Assembly (NCBI GenBank): GCA_902779785.1 | Contig: CACZDC010000006.1 | Location: 1-52,859, forward strand | Direction of reading: 5' to 3' | From: an uncultured Bacteroidia bacterium | GTDB lineage: Bacteria > Bacteroidota > Bacteroidia > Bacteroidales > UBA932 | DNA: 52,859 nt | Shown: piece after piece, positions 16,459-26,600 of the stretch | Layout of the letters: the number at the start of each line of letters is the position of its first letter | How positions within the stretch are numbered: position 1 is the stretch's first letter | Position numbers and translations under genes: made by a program | Notes under the pieces: model-generated | Database searches by the model: none | The model's input: only the letters and a program-made list of their open reading frames with translations | Told to the model about the DNA's origin: nothing

Positions 16459-19326
16459 ATGAGATTGAAGAATACTCTCCCTATTGCTCTCGCAGGTTTC
16501 CTGTCGGTGTTTTCTTGCCAAGAGGAAAAAGTTACCGGCATAGATCCGTCCGCTGTCCCGCCCAGAGCTGTCACATACGACGAAGTCAACTCCTCCTCTA
16601 CTGCCCTCGGTTTCTACTGGGAGGTTGAAGAGGCGATTGCCGCCGGCGCAGTCTCTTTCACGGCGCAGATTGTCAAGGACCACGAATTAGGAGGAAACAT
16701 TTATTCCGGCAGAGATGCCCAGACCCTCCAGGCCAACGCCGTCCCCAATGACGGCATCGTATTCAACGGCCTTACGGAGAATTCCAAATACTACGCAAGA
16801 GTCCGCGCAAACTACCCTCGATCCATCTTCTCCGAATGGGTCTATGTTACCTCCGATTCCGGAGAGAGAGCTGTGATCAAACTCGGGAAAGGCATAGTGA
16901 ACGAGAGCATTCAGGCTGTCACGGATGCCACTGCAAGACTTGTTGACGTATCCCCCTCCACGGCCGTCGTGGAATGGTCTGTCACCGACTTTTCGAATGT
17001 CGCCATCGACCAGGCTGCAATCTCCTCTCTCGAACTTTACCGCGACGCCGCCTGTTCCGACCTCTTTGTCTCCTGGGACATAGATGACCCGTCACTGTAT
17101 TCCGGACAGCCGAGATTCATTTTCTCGGCCCTCAAACCATCTACCGATTACTGGCTTGTGGTGGAATGCAAGACGGCGACAGAGGAGGGCGAGGATGTGA
17201 CCTTGCGTTCCACTCCCCTGAAGTTTACGACCGAGGCGGCGAAGGCTGTATTCAAGAAATCAGGATACGCCCAGAGCGGCGAAACTATTATTTTCCAGGA
17301 TTTCAGCGAACTCATCTGGGGTGGTGACGCCGTGAACCAGGCCGTAGGTTATTCCGCCGAGAAGAGGAGTTCCGTGAATGAACTCAAACCCGCAAGCGGA
17401 TGGAACCCTGTCGGCGGAGACTACGGATACTACCTCTGCACGCCGTCTACCGAGATGGGCCTTTACAACAGTATCCAGAAAGCGCTGGCCGGATCCGGGA
17501 CATCCCTCTCCGAATGGGCGGAACTCCGTGAAGACCCTGCAGTCGTCGGCATGGTCTGCGGCCGGCCCGGCAGCGTGAAAGTCGGCGCATCATCCAAGGT
17601 CGGCGCATTGGTCACGCCACAGCTGTCCGCCCTGTCCGGCACCGCAACGGTAGAAATCCGGTTCAAGGCCTCGCCTTTCGGCTCGTCCCAGGCTTCACTC
17701 GATCCACTGGGCGCCTGCATCAGGCTCATCGAGGGCGCGAACATCTCCGGAAATATCGTACAATCCGCATCATCAAATACCGTCGTACAGGAGTTCACCC
17801 TCAAGAATGACCTTGCGCTCGACGAATATGTATTTTCCATTCCGAATGTCTCGCCTTCATCCAGGCTGGCGATCGGCGGATACCGGGCACCGGATGAAAC
17901 CGGTCAGCACCGCCTGGTACTCGACGATATCTCCATAAAAGTACTTTCTTACGGTGAGACTTCGTTCTCAGTGGAGGCTCCTGTCATCCAGCTTTCGGCC
18001 GGAGAAGGACAAATCCGGGTCGACTGGACAGCCTGCAAGAACGCGACCTCGTATGACGTTGAATACAAGCTCAGCTCCGCTTCGGAATGGAAGCAGGCTG
18101 GCAATACCACTTATACAACCTTTACTATCCGCGGCCTAATGCAGGATACATCCTACGATGTAAGGGTAAAGGCCAAACATTCAGACAAATACACATCCGA
18201 CTGGTCCGCTGTACAGAGTGTCACCACACCTCACGTGGAGAAACAGATCAGCATTTCCGCCCCTCTCATTACTGCAAGCTCCATCGGCTTCAAATGGTAC
18301 ACGAACAGCAACTTTGCCGTAGACATCCTCACCGGATACCGTCTTGAACTATATAAAGACTCCGAACTCATCGTTAGGCTTTCTCTTGGTGCTTACGGTG
18401 TTCCGGACACCGGTGAAATGACCGTTTCGTCAACGGACAAGCCGGAACTCTGGAACGCATCTTATGGTCCGCGCTTCCTGTTCTCCGGGCTCCAGCCTTC
18501 AACCACCTATGAACTTGTGGTCACGAACAAGGACATCAATGTGTCTTCCTCACTGCAGGTCAGCACCCTGGCTTCGTCAGTGGTGACTCCTCCTTCAGGG
18601 AAGGCCTCCGCAGGTTCCGTGATCCTCTTCGAAGACTTCTCTGAACTGGTCTGGGGCGGTCTCCCTGCCCTTCAGGACTACGACTACGGCTTCCCCGGAT
18701 TCAGCAGTTCAACCCGAAGCAGCCGGACCTCATTCGTGAAACTTTTTGGCGAGCAACCTCTTTCTAATACCGCTGACAAACTCTATCTGGTTCCCGTCAA
18801 TACTCAATACGGCCTGCTGAGCACTACTTGGAGAGCCGTCGAGAACACCCGCCTCAAGAACTGGGGATGCATTTCAGAGTCGTATACCGGCGATACCGCA
18901 GGATCGCTCTGCGGAATGCCCGGCCTCCTCAAATTAGGCGCATACAATGTCTGGTGCCAAGTGCTCACTCCCCCGCTCAACTGTCTGTCCGGCAAGGCGA
19001 CTATCAAGGTCTCATTCCTAATGGCTCCTTATACCGACAAGGGAGACAAGGCTCCAGATCCTCTTGAAGCGGTCGTGAAAGTTGTGGATGGAGTGACACT
19101 CGCAACCGTGGGCAATATGCATCAGGCGTTCTCGGCAGGAACGGTCTCATACGAAAAGACCTTCAACCTCTCCGACCGTCTGGCGTTCCAGAAATATGAA
19201 TTTACCATTCCCGATGTCAAACCGGGAGCTCGCATCGCCATCGGCACCTTCCGCGACGGCACATCCACCGGTCAGAGAAGGGCCTTCCTGGACGATGTAA
19301 AGATTGAAATAGTCAATTATCAATAA
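16459..19326 (+). CDS. FN3/jelly-roll surface lipoprotein
   Basis: A 955-residue lipoprotein (SVFSC, Cys20). It contains several FN3-like domains (for example residues ~510-595 with VDWTACKNATSYDVEYK) alternating with two copies of a jelly-roll-like module. The copies begin IIFQDFSELIWGGD and VILFEDFSELVWGG and end RLVLDDISIKV and RAFLDDVKIEI. The same module occurs once in the giant protein at 2086-6435. No catalytic motif is seen. The module may bind carbohydrate or anchor protein complexes. It is the first gene of a two-gene plus-strand operon divergent from susC, consistent with joint control of both transcripts. Confidence 0.75.
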   Translation: MRLKNTLPIALAGFLSVFSCQEEKVTGIDPSAVPPRAVTYDEVNSSSTALGFYWEVEEAIAAGAVSFTAQIVKDHELGGNIYSGRDAQTLQANAVPNDGIVFNGLTENSKYYARVRANYPRSIFSEWVYVTSDSGERAVIKLGKGIVNESIQAVTDATARLVDVSPSTAVVEWSVTDFSNVAIDQAAISSLELYRDAACSDLFVSWDIDDPSLYSGQPRFIFSALKPSTDYWLVVECKTATEEGEDVTLRSTPLKFTTEAAKAVFKKSGYAQSGETIIFQDFSELIWGGDAVNQAVGYSAEKRSSVNELKPASGWNPVGGDYGYYLCTPSTEMGLYNSIQKALAGSGTSLSEWAELREDPAVVGMVCGRPGSVKVGASSKVGALVTPQLSALSGTATVEIRFKASPFGSSQASLDPLGACIRLIEGANISGNIVQSASSNTVVQEFTLKNDLALDEYVFSIPNVSPSSRLAIGGYRAPDETGQHRLVLDDISIKVLSYGETSFSVEAPVIQLSAGEGQIRVDWTACKNATSYDVEYKLSSASEWKQAGNTTYTTFTIRGLMQDTSYDVRVKAKHSDKYTSDWSAVQSVTTPHVEKQISISAPLITASSIGFKWYTNSNFAVDILTGYRLELYKDSELIVRLSLGAYGVPDTGEMTVSSTDKPELWNASYGPRFLFSGLQPSTTYELVVTNKDINVSSSLQVSTLASSVVTPPSGKASAGSVILFEDFSELVWGGLPALQDYDYGFPGFSSSTRSSRTSFVKLFGEQPLSNTADKLYLVPVNTQYGLLSTTWRAVENTRLKNWGCISESYTGDTAGSLCGMPGLLKLGAYNVWCQVLTPPLNCLSGKATIKVSFLMAPYTDKGDKAPDPLEAVVKVVDGVTLATVGNMHQAFSAGTVSYEKTFNLSDRLAFQKYEFTIPDVKPGARIAIGTFRDGTSTGQRRAFLDDVKIEIVNYQ

Positions 19327-19343
19327 TCAACAAATGTTTCAAG

Positions 19344-20597
19344 ATGCAAAAGCCAATAAGCATATTTTTCTCGTTTGTCCTTTGCGTGGGATGCGCCTTG
19401 GCATCCGTCGGCTGTGATGGAAAAGATGACGTGAAAACGCCTGATGAAAACGGGGGCAATTCGGTCGTAGAGAGTATTGATCTTGTCAGCGACGGGGTGT
19501 CAGACTATACACTTGTCTGCCAGACTGAACTGTCCAATGATATCAAGTTTATGGCCGCTTCGCTCCGTACGGCCACAGGCGCATCTTTCCGTACGGGAAC
19601 CAACGCCTACACTAAGGCACACGAAATTCTTATCGGCACCGGAAGGGATTGCGAAGCCGCAGTCAAAGGTCTCTTGCACGGATATGTCATAAAGGCCGTG
19701 GGCGAGAGAATCATTATTGCGGGGACCGATATCTGCTGGACAGTCCTCGGAATGGAAGCTTTTATGCGTGAGGTCCGCTCCAGGAGCGGTTCATCTTCGA
19801 TTTCTTTCCCCGGCAGCCTGAACATCGTGGAAGATCCTGAAGACGCCCAGCTGATAGCCACTTTCCTCAGAGAGGAGCGGAAATTCACGCTTGAGGCGGA
19901 ATCGGTCGGTGTCTGCAAGGGAGACAATGTAATCAAGTATGCGCAGGGAGCGGCATCTGACGGAAAGTATGTTTTCTTCGCCCTGCGCGCCGGCGAAGAT
20001 CCCAATGGAATCGTATATAAGTATACTCTCCATCCTTTTGCCCTGGTCGATAAGACCGGCGTGTTCTCCTGCTATCACGCCAATGATATGACATACGATT
20101 CCCGCCGCAAGAAGATGATAGTAGCCCATTCGTCCGGCGATCCTTACGGATATACGTTGTTGGATGTGGAAACGATGGAGCGTACGGAGGTAAAGACCAG
20201 TTTCTACACGAGCGGAATTGCTTACAACGCGAAAGATGACGTTTTCGGCATCACGCACAGCGGATCAAAGTATATGCTCTCCAACGCGGATTTCAACAAG
20301 ACTGTCAAAGATTATGGACGAAGCGACGGGATGAGCGATACCTACTGCGCCCAGGGTATGGGAAGTGATGACAGCTATGTCTATTTCCCGATGAGCCCAA
20401 TAAAAGATATCTCCACCGACAATGTCCTCGTGGTTTACGGATGGGACGGGAAATACATAGATACTCTCCATCTCCCGATAACCTACGAATCGGAGACGAT
20501 GTTCTACGCCGCCGGAGACTATTATATCGTGTTCAACAGGGGAGGGGCGTCCCTGTACAGACTCATCCCTGTAATTTCATTCGACCCGTCAAAGTAG
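19344..20597 (+). CDS. Lipoprotein with GH67 N-terminal-like domain and beta-propeller
   Basis: A 417-residue lipoprotein (SVGC, Cys24). Residues ~45-165 resemble the non-catalytic N-terminal domain of alpha-glucuronidases and related hydrolases (AHEILIGTGR, then IIIAGTDICWTVLGMEAFMREV). The rest has propeller-like repeats (ASDGKYVFFALR, NDMTYDSRRKKMIV, GIAYNAKDDVFGI). No hydrolase catalytic domain follows, so this looks like a binding or scaffold protein. It starts 17 bases after the FN3 lipoprotein and overlaps the end of the convergent LacI gene by nine bases. Confidence 0.7.
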   Translation: MQKPISIFFSFVLCVGCALASVGCDGKDDVKTPDENGGNSVVESIDLVSDGVSDYTLVCQTELSNDIKFMAASLRTATGASFRTGTNAYTKAHEILIGTGRDCEAAVKGLLHGYVIKAVGERIIIAGTDICWTVLGMEAFMREVRSRSGSSSISFPGSLNIVEDPEDAQLIATFLREERKFTLEAESVGVCKGDNVIKYAQGAASDGKYVFFALRAGEDPNGIVYKYTLHPFALVDKTGVFSCYHANDMTYDSRRKKMIVAHSSGDPYGYTLLDVETMERTEVKTSFYTSGIAYNAKDDVFGITHSGSKYMLSNADFNKTVKDYGRSDGMSDTYCAQGMGSDDSYVYFPMSPIKDISTDNVLVVYGWDGKYIDTLHLPITYESETMFYAAGDYYIVFNRGGASLYRLIPVISFDPSK

Positions 20598-21674
20598 ATT
20601 GACAGTTTCGGGCGACTGAGTGTCATAGTCCTTCAGGTTGAAGCGGCTGAGGATGTCAACGTGCATATAGTAGTTGCGTTTCTTCGGAGGCTGGCCTGAA
20701 ATAAGGCAGGAGGCGAAGTTTACTACTGCATAATAGGCCTGCAGGGGAGTGCGCCTGGTGACAAGGTATTCAACCAGGGAATCTTTCACGACGGCAAGGT
20801 TCCGTTCAATGTCATCATAGCCGACCACCGAACGCTGCGGATCCGGGTGCAGAAGCAGGAAGTCACGCATAAGATGAACCCTGGAATTGGCCATTACGAA
20901 ATGCTTGATGTCGGGATGGTCTTTGGTGAACTGCTCCAGGTTTTTCAATATCTGTTCAGGGTCGTGCGGAGGAATGAATGTGGCGGTGACGCGGCAGTCC
21001 GGACAGTAATCCCTCAGATACCTCATAAAACCTTCACGGCGGAGTTTGTTCGGGTCGGATTGCCCGCGGGGGTCTCGCTGCAGCCTGATTATCCCGATTT
21101 CCTTTACCTGCATCCTGTGGGTGAGCAGATATGCTCCCAGATAGCCGGCCTCCCAAGGGTCCACTCCGCAATAGACTGTGTAATCAAGGTCGTCTAGTTT
21201 GCGGTCTACGAATGCATAAGGTATTCTGGCTTCCTCCAGAGAATGGACAAAACTGCGTAGCGCCTCTTCGAAGACGACGTTCATAAGGACTCCTGACGGT
21301 TTGTCTTTCAATACCTGCTGGCAGGCTTCCAAATATGATTCAGGAATGTCGGAGTCGAAATGGTACATCCGGATTGAAACCGAGTGGGATTTCACGGCGG
21401 CGGCTCCTTCATTGAAGCCTTTCTGCATTGTGTCCCAATAGTCCCCCTTTTCATAACTTGGCGTGAGGCAGGCGATGGTGAACTTGCGCTTGGACGCAAG
21501 TTGAGCGGCGACCGGATTGGCCTTGTATCCAAGTTCGCGGATAGCAGCCTTGACTTTGGCAGCAGTCTTCTCGGAGACTCCACCCCTGTGATATACGACG
21601 CGGTCCACGGTGCCTCGGGCGACGCCGGCGAGACGTGCTACGTCAAATATGGTTGCGTGATCCTTTCCAGACAT
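20589..21674 (-). CDS. LacI-family transcriptional regulator
   Basis: A 361-residue protein. Residues ~8-55 are a LacI helix-turn-helix and hinge (TIFDVARLAGVARGTVDRVV, then TAAKVKAAIRELGY and NPVAAQLA). The rest is a periplasmic-binding-protein-like sugar sensor (IACLTPSYEKGDYW, PSGVLMNVVF, VVGYDDIERN). It follows the TIM-barrel hydrolase gene by 15 bases and probably shares its promoter at 23508-23539. It lies between the two Sus-like loci, and the palindrome at 16263-16276 is a plausible target. The effector is unknown. Confidence 0.92.
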   Translation of the reverse strand: MSGKDHATIFDVARLAGVARGTVDRVVYHRGGVSEKTAAKVKAAIRELGYKANPVAAQLASKRKFTIACLTPSYEKGDYWDTMQKGFNEGAAAVKSHSVSIRMYHFDSDIPESYLEACQQVLKDKPSGVLMNVVFEEALRSFVHSLEEARIPYAFVDRKLDDLDYTVYCGVDPWEAGYLGAYLLTHRMQVKEIGIIRLQRDPRGQSDPNKLRREGFMRYLRDYCPDCRVTATFIPPHDPEQILKNLEQFTKDHPDIKHFVMANSRVHLMRDFLLLHPDPQRSVVGYDDIERNLAVVKDSLVEYLVTRRTPLQAYYAVVNFASCLISGQPPKKRNYYMHVDILSRFNLKDYDTQSPETVNLL

Positions 21675-21689
21675 AGTGTGTTTATTAGG

Positions 21690-23498
21690 TTAATTGGCAG
21701 GTTTTACCGTGCGCCAGGATTTTGCCTCCAGCGGAACTCCGTCCGGACAGGTGAAGGTTTCGTCTCCATAGTTGCACCAGGTTATGGTCCCGTCTCCGTA
21801 TGTGGTCTTGAACACTCCTGGAGCGGCCTCACAGTGGTCGTCCATTGTTTCGTACTGCAGGTAGCCGTAGTCTCTCAGGTATTCCCAGCCCTTTCGGATT
21901 TCAACGGCGGAACGGTGTACGTCTTCACTGGTTGCCGCAAAAAGGTCGCAGGTGGGTGTGCCTATCCAGTTCTTGTCGTCGTCGCGGTGGGCGGAATAGA
22001 AATAAAACGTAGGGTGTCCGCCGAATTCCTGGATTTTCATCGACCATTCCGGCTCCTTGATAGTATAATTCACCGAACGGGACAGAGGACAAGAATAGAT
22101 GTAACCATTATAGACTATGTGCCACAGAGGGACATAAGCGTCGCGCAGCTTTTCGAAGCGGAGGGTTTTCGGTCCAAGCATCGAGATGTAGAGCGCGAAG
22201 TCCAATTCGGACGACAGGTGGTCAAAACCGCCCTCGGAAGCGCAGCCTCCGAGTTTGTCTTTCATCTCCTTCAGTGTCTTCCGGGCCCATTCCGCGGCTT
22301 GCAATGGATTGTTGTAATGTTTAGGGTCGGCGCATGCGTGAGGGGCCACGATGGAATAGACATCGTTGTATCCCACTCCGCGAAATCCCATTTTGGCGAG
22401 CGTGTCACAGTAGGGGACAGCGTATTTCTTGTATGCCTGTTCATAACAGAGTTCGTACATTCGTCCGCCCCCATAGACGGCATTGGAATAGCGCACGCCG
22501 GAAGGAAGCAGCACTACATCGTTGATGTCGAAATCGGAAGAAACCTCGTAGCTGTCACCGGTACAGATGTGTGGGACAATCTGGAAGCCTTTTTCCTGCG
22601 CGTACGAGATCAGGTGCAGAAGCGCCTTGTCGCCTCCGAGCGCTGGCTCGGCCGGGAAAATAGTGGGGAAACGTCCGTCGTGTCCTCGGATATTCCATCC
22701 TACAAGAGTGATTTGGGCTCCGGGAACGCCTTGGGCCACGAGGGTATCGATGAGTTCGCACACCCTGTCAAAGGTCACGGCGACTTTCATCGGAGGTTCA
22801 TTCTCCAAAGTCTGATGCTCAATTTGACAGGGAACTGGCTTCCAGCCCTGGCGGATGCGGATTTCCGGATAATCCACTGCATATTTCAGCAGCGGACGGT
22901 CTTTAATCTTTTCCTTCAGTGGCATCAAGTCTCCCTGGGCCAGTCTGATGGAACGGTACAGCCTGCCGATGCCTGCGTAGGTGGCGTCCTTTCCTTCGAG
23001 CGGATAGAAACGGAGTACCCAGGCACCGTCATAGGCCTTGTGGTCAAACGGGGTAAGGGCGAAGACCTGGCGGTACTGCCCGTTGCGGCAGACGATGGAG
23101 ACGTGGCTGTCGAAACGGTAATTTGGGAAGTGGGCCATCCACGCCTTGGCACCGATCACGCAGCCGGCTATCGGCATCGGGTGGCGGTGCCGGAGGGAAT
23201 TCCTTCCTTCCCGTCCTTCGAGCATTTTGGTGACGATTCCATCCGCGTTCACATAATAACCGTCAGTCCCGGCTGGAGCGCAGGTCATCTGTGGGGTGAC
23301 ATACAGCGTGTCCAGCCCGGCGATGTCCGCTTCCGGGAATGAGTATTCCAGAAAGCCTTTGCCGCAGGACAGGCATACAGTATCTTCCTGTACCGTCCCG
23401 TCGGTGCGGACGATACGGATAAATGCTGTCTCCCGGGCTTGCCTGGAGCAGGCGGATGCCAGAAGAAAAATGGAAAGGATAAAGAGGATTCGTTTCAT
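21690..23498 (-). CDS. TIM-barrel glycoside-hydrolase-like lipoprotein
   Basis: A lipoprotein of 602 residues from the chosen start MKRILFIL (23498, lipobox Cys17). An upstream ATG at 23537 lies on the promoter and is rejected. After an N-terminal beta domain the centre looks like a TIM barrel of the DUF5696/DUF6259 kind, distantly like GH101/GH129: VGWNIRGHDGRFPT, EPALGGDKALL, KGFQIVPHIC, GFRGVGYNDVYSIVAPHAC, and GGCASEGGFDHL. Acidic residues in GYNDVYS and ASEGG are candidate catalytic residues. The C-terminal part is beta-rich (GDGTITWCNYGDETF). Likely an exo-acting enzyme on the substrate of one of the loci; the family label is tentative. Confidence 0.65.
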   Translation of the reverse strand: MKRILFILSIFLLASACSRQARETAFIRIVRTDGTVQEDTVCLSCGKGFLEYSFPEADIAGLDTLYVTPQMTCAPAGTDGYYVNADGIVTKMLEGREGRNSLRHRHPMPIAGCVIGAKAWMAHFPNYRFDSHVSIVCRNGQYRQVFALTPFDHKAYDGAWVLRFYPLEGKDATYAGIGRLYRSIRLAQGDLMPLKEKIKDRPLLKYAVDYPEIRIRQGWKPVPCQIEHQTLENEPPMKVAVTFDRVCELIDTLVAQGVPGAQITLVGWNIRGHDGRFPTIFPAEPALGGDKALLHLISYAQEKGFQIVPHICTGDSYEVSSDFDINDVVLLPSGVRYSNAVYGGGRMYELCYEQAYKKYAVPYCDTLAKMGFRGVGYNDVYSIVAPHACADPKHYNNPLQAAEWARKTLKEMKDKLGGCASEGGFDHLSSELDFALYISMLGPKTLRFEKLRDAYVPLWHIVYNGYIYSCPLSRSVNYTIKEPEWSMKIQEFGGHPTFYFYSAHRDDDKNWIGTPTCDLFAATSEDVHRSAVEIRKGWEYLRDYGYLQYETMDDHCEAAPGVFKTTYGDGTITWCNYGDETFTCPDGVPLEAKSWRTVKPAN

Positions 23499-23507
23499 GT
23501 CCCGGCT

Positions 23508-23539
23508 CAAAAATAAGAAAAAACCATCTATCTGCAAAA
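23508..23539 (-). promoter_or_regulatory. Promoter of the hydrolase-lacI unit
   Basis: On the minus strand TATTTTTG (23508-23515) matches TAnnTTTG and TTTTG (23535-23539) lies 19 bases upstream. It directly follows the terminator, so the hydrolase and lacI genes form their own transcript. Confidence 0.6.
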
Positions 23540-23555
23540 CTTCTTTGCGTAATAG

Positions 23556-23600
23556 GTAAAAAACGCGGCGGCAGTTTTGTGTACCGCCGCCGCGAAAAAA
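23556..23600. terminator. GC-rich terminator after the GLUG gene
   Basis: Arms CGCGGCGGC (23564-23572) and GCCGCCGCG (23586-23594) pair perfectly. Six-base A/T runs on both sides let it act in either direction. It ends the sigma/SusCD transcript before the hydrolase gene. Confidence 0.85.
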
Positions 23601-23615
23601 GCTTGTCGTATCGAA

Positions 23616-26600
23616 TTATTCGATTACAATGTTGGTGAGGGCTCCGGTAGAGGTGAAACCATTCGTTCCGTCGGAAGACTGTGACACCAGGTTGTCATTG
23701 GCGAGTGCCGTAATGGTGCTGCCGTTCACCTTCGAGCCGGATTTGACGACACACTTGGCGGAGTCGCCGAAGGTGATGGTCTTTCCGGCATTTTGGAGAC
23801 CGCCTGAATAGAGTCCGGGGGTGTTGTTTCCGCTGGCTCCCGTAAGCGAACCGTCGAAGGAGCAGCCGTTGAATTTAGCATTACCGGCTACCTTGCCGAG
23901 CAGACCGCCGGTATAGACCTTCTTGGTGGAGCCGGAGGTATTGATGGTGCCTTTGAACGACCAGTTCTTCAAATCCGTCGCGGCGGTATAGGCGCTGACG
24001 CCGCCCACCTCAGAATAATCGCGGCCGGTGCAGGATGCGGTAATGTTGCATTCCACCACCGAGTCGTGTGCGGTCTTGTTCATATAGGCATTGATGCCGC
24101 CGATGCGGATCTTTGCGTCTCCGGAATAGGTCAGGTTTCCATAGTTCTTGCAGCCTGAGAAAATCTGCGATGCTGCGGAGGTCCCGGAAACGCCGCTGAG
24201 ATAGTAGAAACCGCTGTTTGACGAATCGGTGACAGTGAAACTCAGGTTGCCGCGGTTTTCCAGTCCGCTGTGGGTGACAGTGCCGGAAGAAGGCGCGGCG
24301 ATGAAACCGAATACGCCGCCTACCCAGCTCTGGCCGACATTGGGACAAGTGACATCAACGTCGCCTTCGTTCTTGCAGGCTGAGCCCAATCCCTGCGCAA
24401 CTCCTTCACCGAGCACGCCGCCGCAACGGACGCTCTTGCCGTTATATGTGACTGTGACCTTTCCCTTGTTGCTTCCGGAGAACGCGGCGCCGGCATAACC
24501 GACGGAACCGCCAAGCTGCAGGTTGGCAGCCAGATTGTCAGCCGCGGTAGTGGTCAGAGTCAGGGGATTGTTGTTGTCGCAGGCGGAAGCCTCTCCCTTG
24601 GCATAGCCGACGACGCCTCCAATCCTCAACTCTGAAGACAGTTGTTTGTATGAAGCAACCTCTCCTGCAGTAGAACGGACGACAGAAACGGTAAGGTTGC
24701 CGTTATTGGTGAGGCTGGTTGCTTCCGACACGGTATATCCTGCGACACCACCGGCTCTCACAAAGGCGCCCTTGGATTCCACCGTCATCGCGCCGTTGTT
24801 GGTGCAGAGGGAGACGGGCACGACGCTGTATCCGACGACGCCGCCGAAATTGAAGCCCGCTCCGTTGACATAAGCCATCCAGCCCTTGAGGTTCAGCGTG
24901 CCGTAGTTATGGCAGTCCGAAAGGGAGTAGGTATCGGCATTGTCATTGGGGCCGATCTGGCCGACGACGCCGGCCGCGCAGAATTCACCTGTGACACCGC
25001 AGCCGGAATTGGTGACTGTGCCGCCACCGAAGGTGCCTTCGATGGTGACATTGCCGTAGTTCTTGCAGCCCGTCATATTTCTGAGTACAAAGGCAGCGAC
25101 ACCGCCGATGGCAGGACCAGTCGCGCAGGAAGCTGTTTCATTGGTCGGCACGGTAACGGAGATCTGTCCTTTTGTCGCGTCTCCATCCACACCGTTGGTG
25201 CAGTCATACATATTGCCTTCCCAGTAACCGGCGAGGCCGCCCACCTTGAAGTAGTTTCCAGAACCGGCTGTTCCCCCGTTCTCAGTCATGGATCCGCCGT
25301 TGGTCGAGTAGTAGCTGATGTTGCCGGTATTAAGGCAGTTCCTCATCGTACCCTTGGAGGAGGTGGCGCTGGCGATGGCCGAGATGGAAGTACCTGCACA
25401 GATACCGCCGACAAAGACGTTGTTGCCTTTCACGTTCACGCGTAAGGAAACGTTACCGTTGTTGGTGTTATTGATGCAGGCATCCTTGTCGCCGGAGTTG
25501 AAATACCCGACAAGACCGCCGAGGTAGAAGTTGCCGGACGTGGAGGTGTTGATGATGGAGACGTTGCTGTTGTTCACGCAGTTCTTCACGATACCGTAGG
25601 ATACGCCCGTGAGGACGCCGGCATAGACACCGCTGGAGAAGGAGTCTGTGACCTCCTGAACAGTGGCGTTGCTGGTGATGCCGTCGAGGGTGCCCTTGTT
25701 ATACACCGCGTTCGCGATGAAACCGGCGCGCTGGCTCGGGTTGGAGGTCGCGAAGGTGAGGGTGCAACTGGATGCGAGGGTAAGATTCTTCACCTCTCCG
25801 TTTACATTATTAAGCAGGGCTACGCCGTTGCTGGTCCAGTTGGTGATGCTGTGGCCCTGTCCGTCGAGGGTGCCCTTGAATTCTTTGGTCAGGGCGGTGA
25901 GTGTCTCGCCGCTGAGGTCAAGGTCGGAAGTGATCTTGGCTACTCCGTTCGTGGGGAATTCCTCGGCCTCAACCAGGGCGCGGAAGCGCTTGAGCGAAGC
26001 GGCGTCGTGGATGTCGAAGTACCAATCCCAGGTTCCGCCGGTGAAGTTATCGAACTTCTTGCCGGTTCCCCTCGTGAAGTTGAAAGCCGCGGATGCGGTG
26101 CGCTCTGCCTTCCAGTCGTCATTGGGGGCGGTGCCGGAAGCGATGCCGTGGTTGTTCACGGTCAGCTTAAAGGTAAGCGTGACATCGTTGACGGGAAGAA
26201 CGGGAATATAGTAGTCGTTGTCCTTTTCAAAGTATCCGCCGCTCTTGCTGGCCACGATGCTCGTGGTGCTTCCGGGCGTCCCGCTGACGGAGGCGTCGGC
26301 GAAACTGAAGGTGGCGTTTCCGGCAATATTCTTCGTTCCCTCGATGACAATCGAACTTACATTCTCGTCAGTGATTTTGATTCTCAGGTAGGCGAATGCA
26401 TTGTTGAGGGTGACGCTGTAACTGCCCCCGTTCTTGGTTGCAGTGCCGACGGCAACCATAGCACCTTTGGCAACATTGTGCTCTACAATGACCTGTGTGG
26501 CGGGAAGCGAGGTGGTGACCGTTTTGTTTACGGCATCGAATGTGGCATTCTCGTCATAGGGATAGAATACATAGAACTCGCTGGCCCCATCGGTGACAGT

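Noticed and set aside
21384-23342. 652-codon open frame antisense to the TIM-barrel gene
   Set aside because: The opposite strand has a clear lipoprotein signal, promoter and hydrolase-like motifs; this frame has none.
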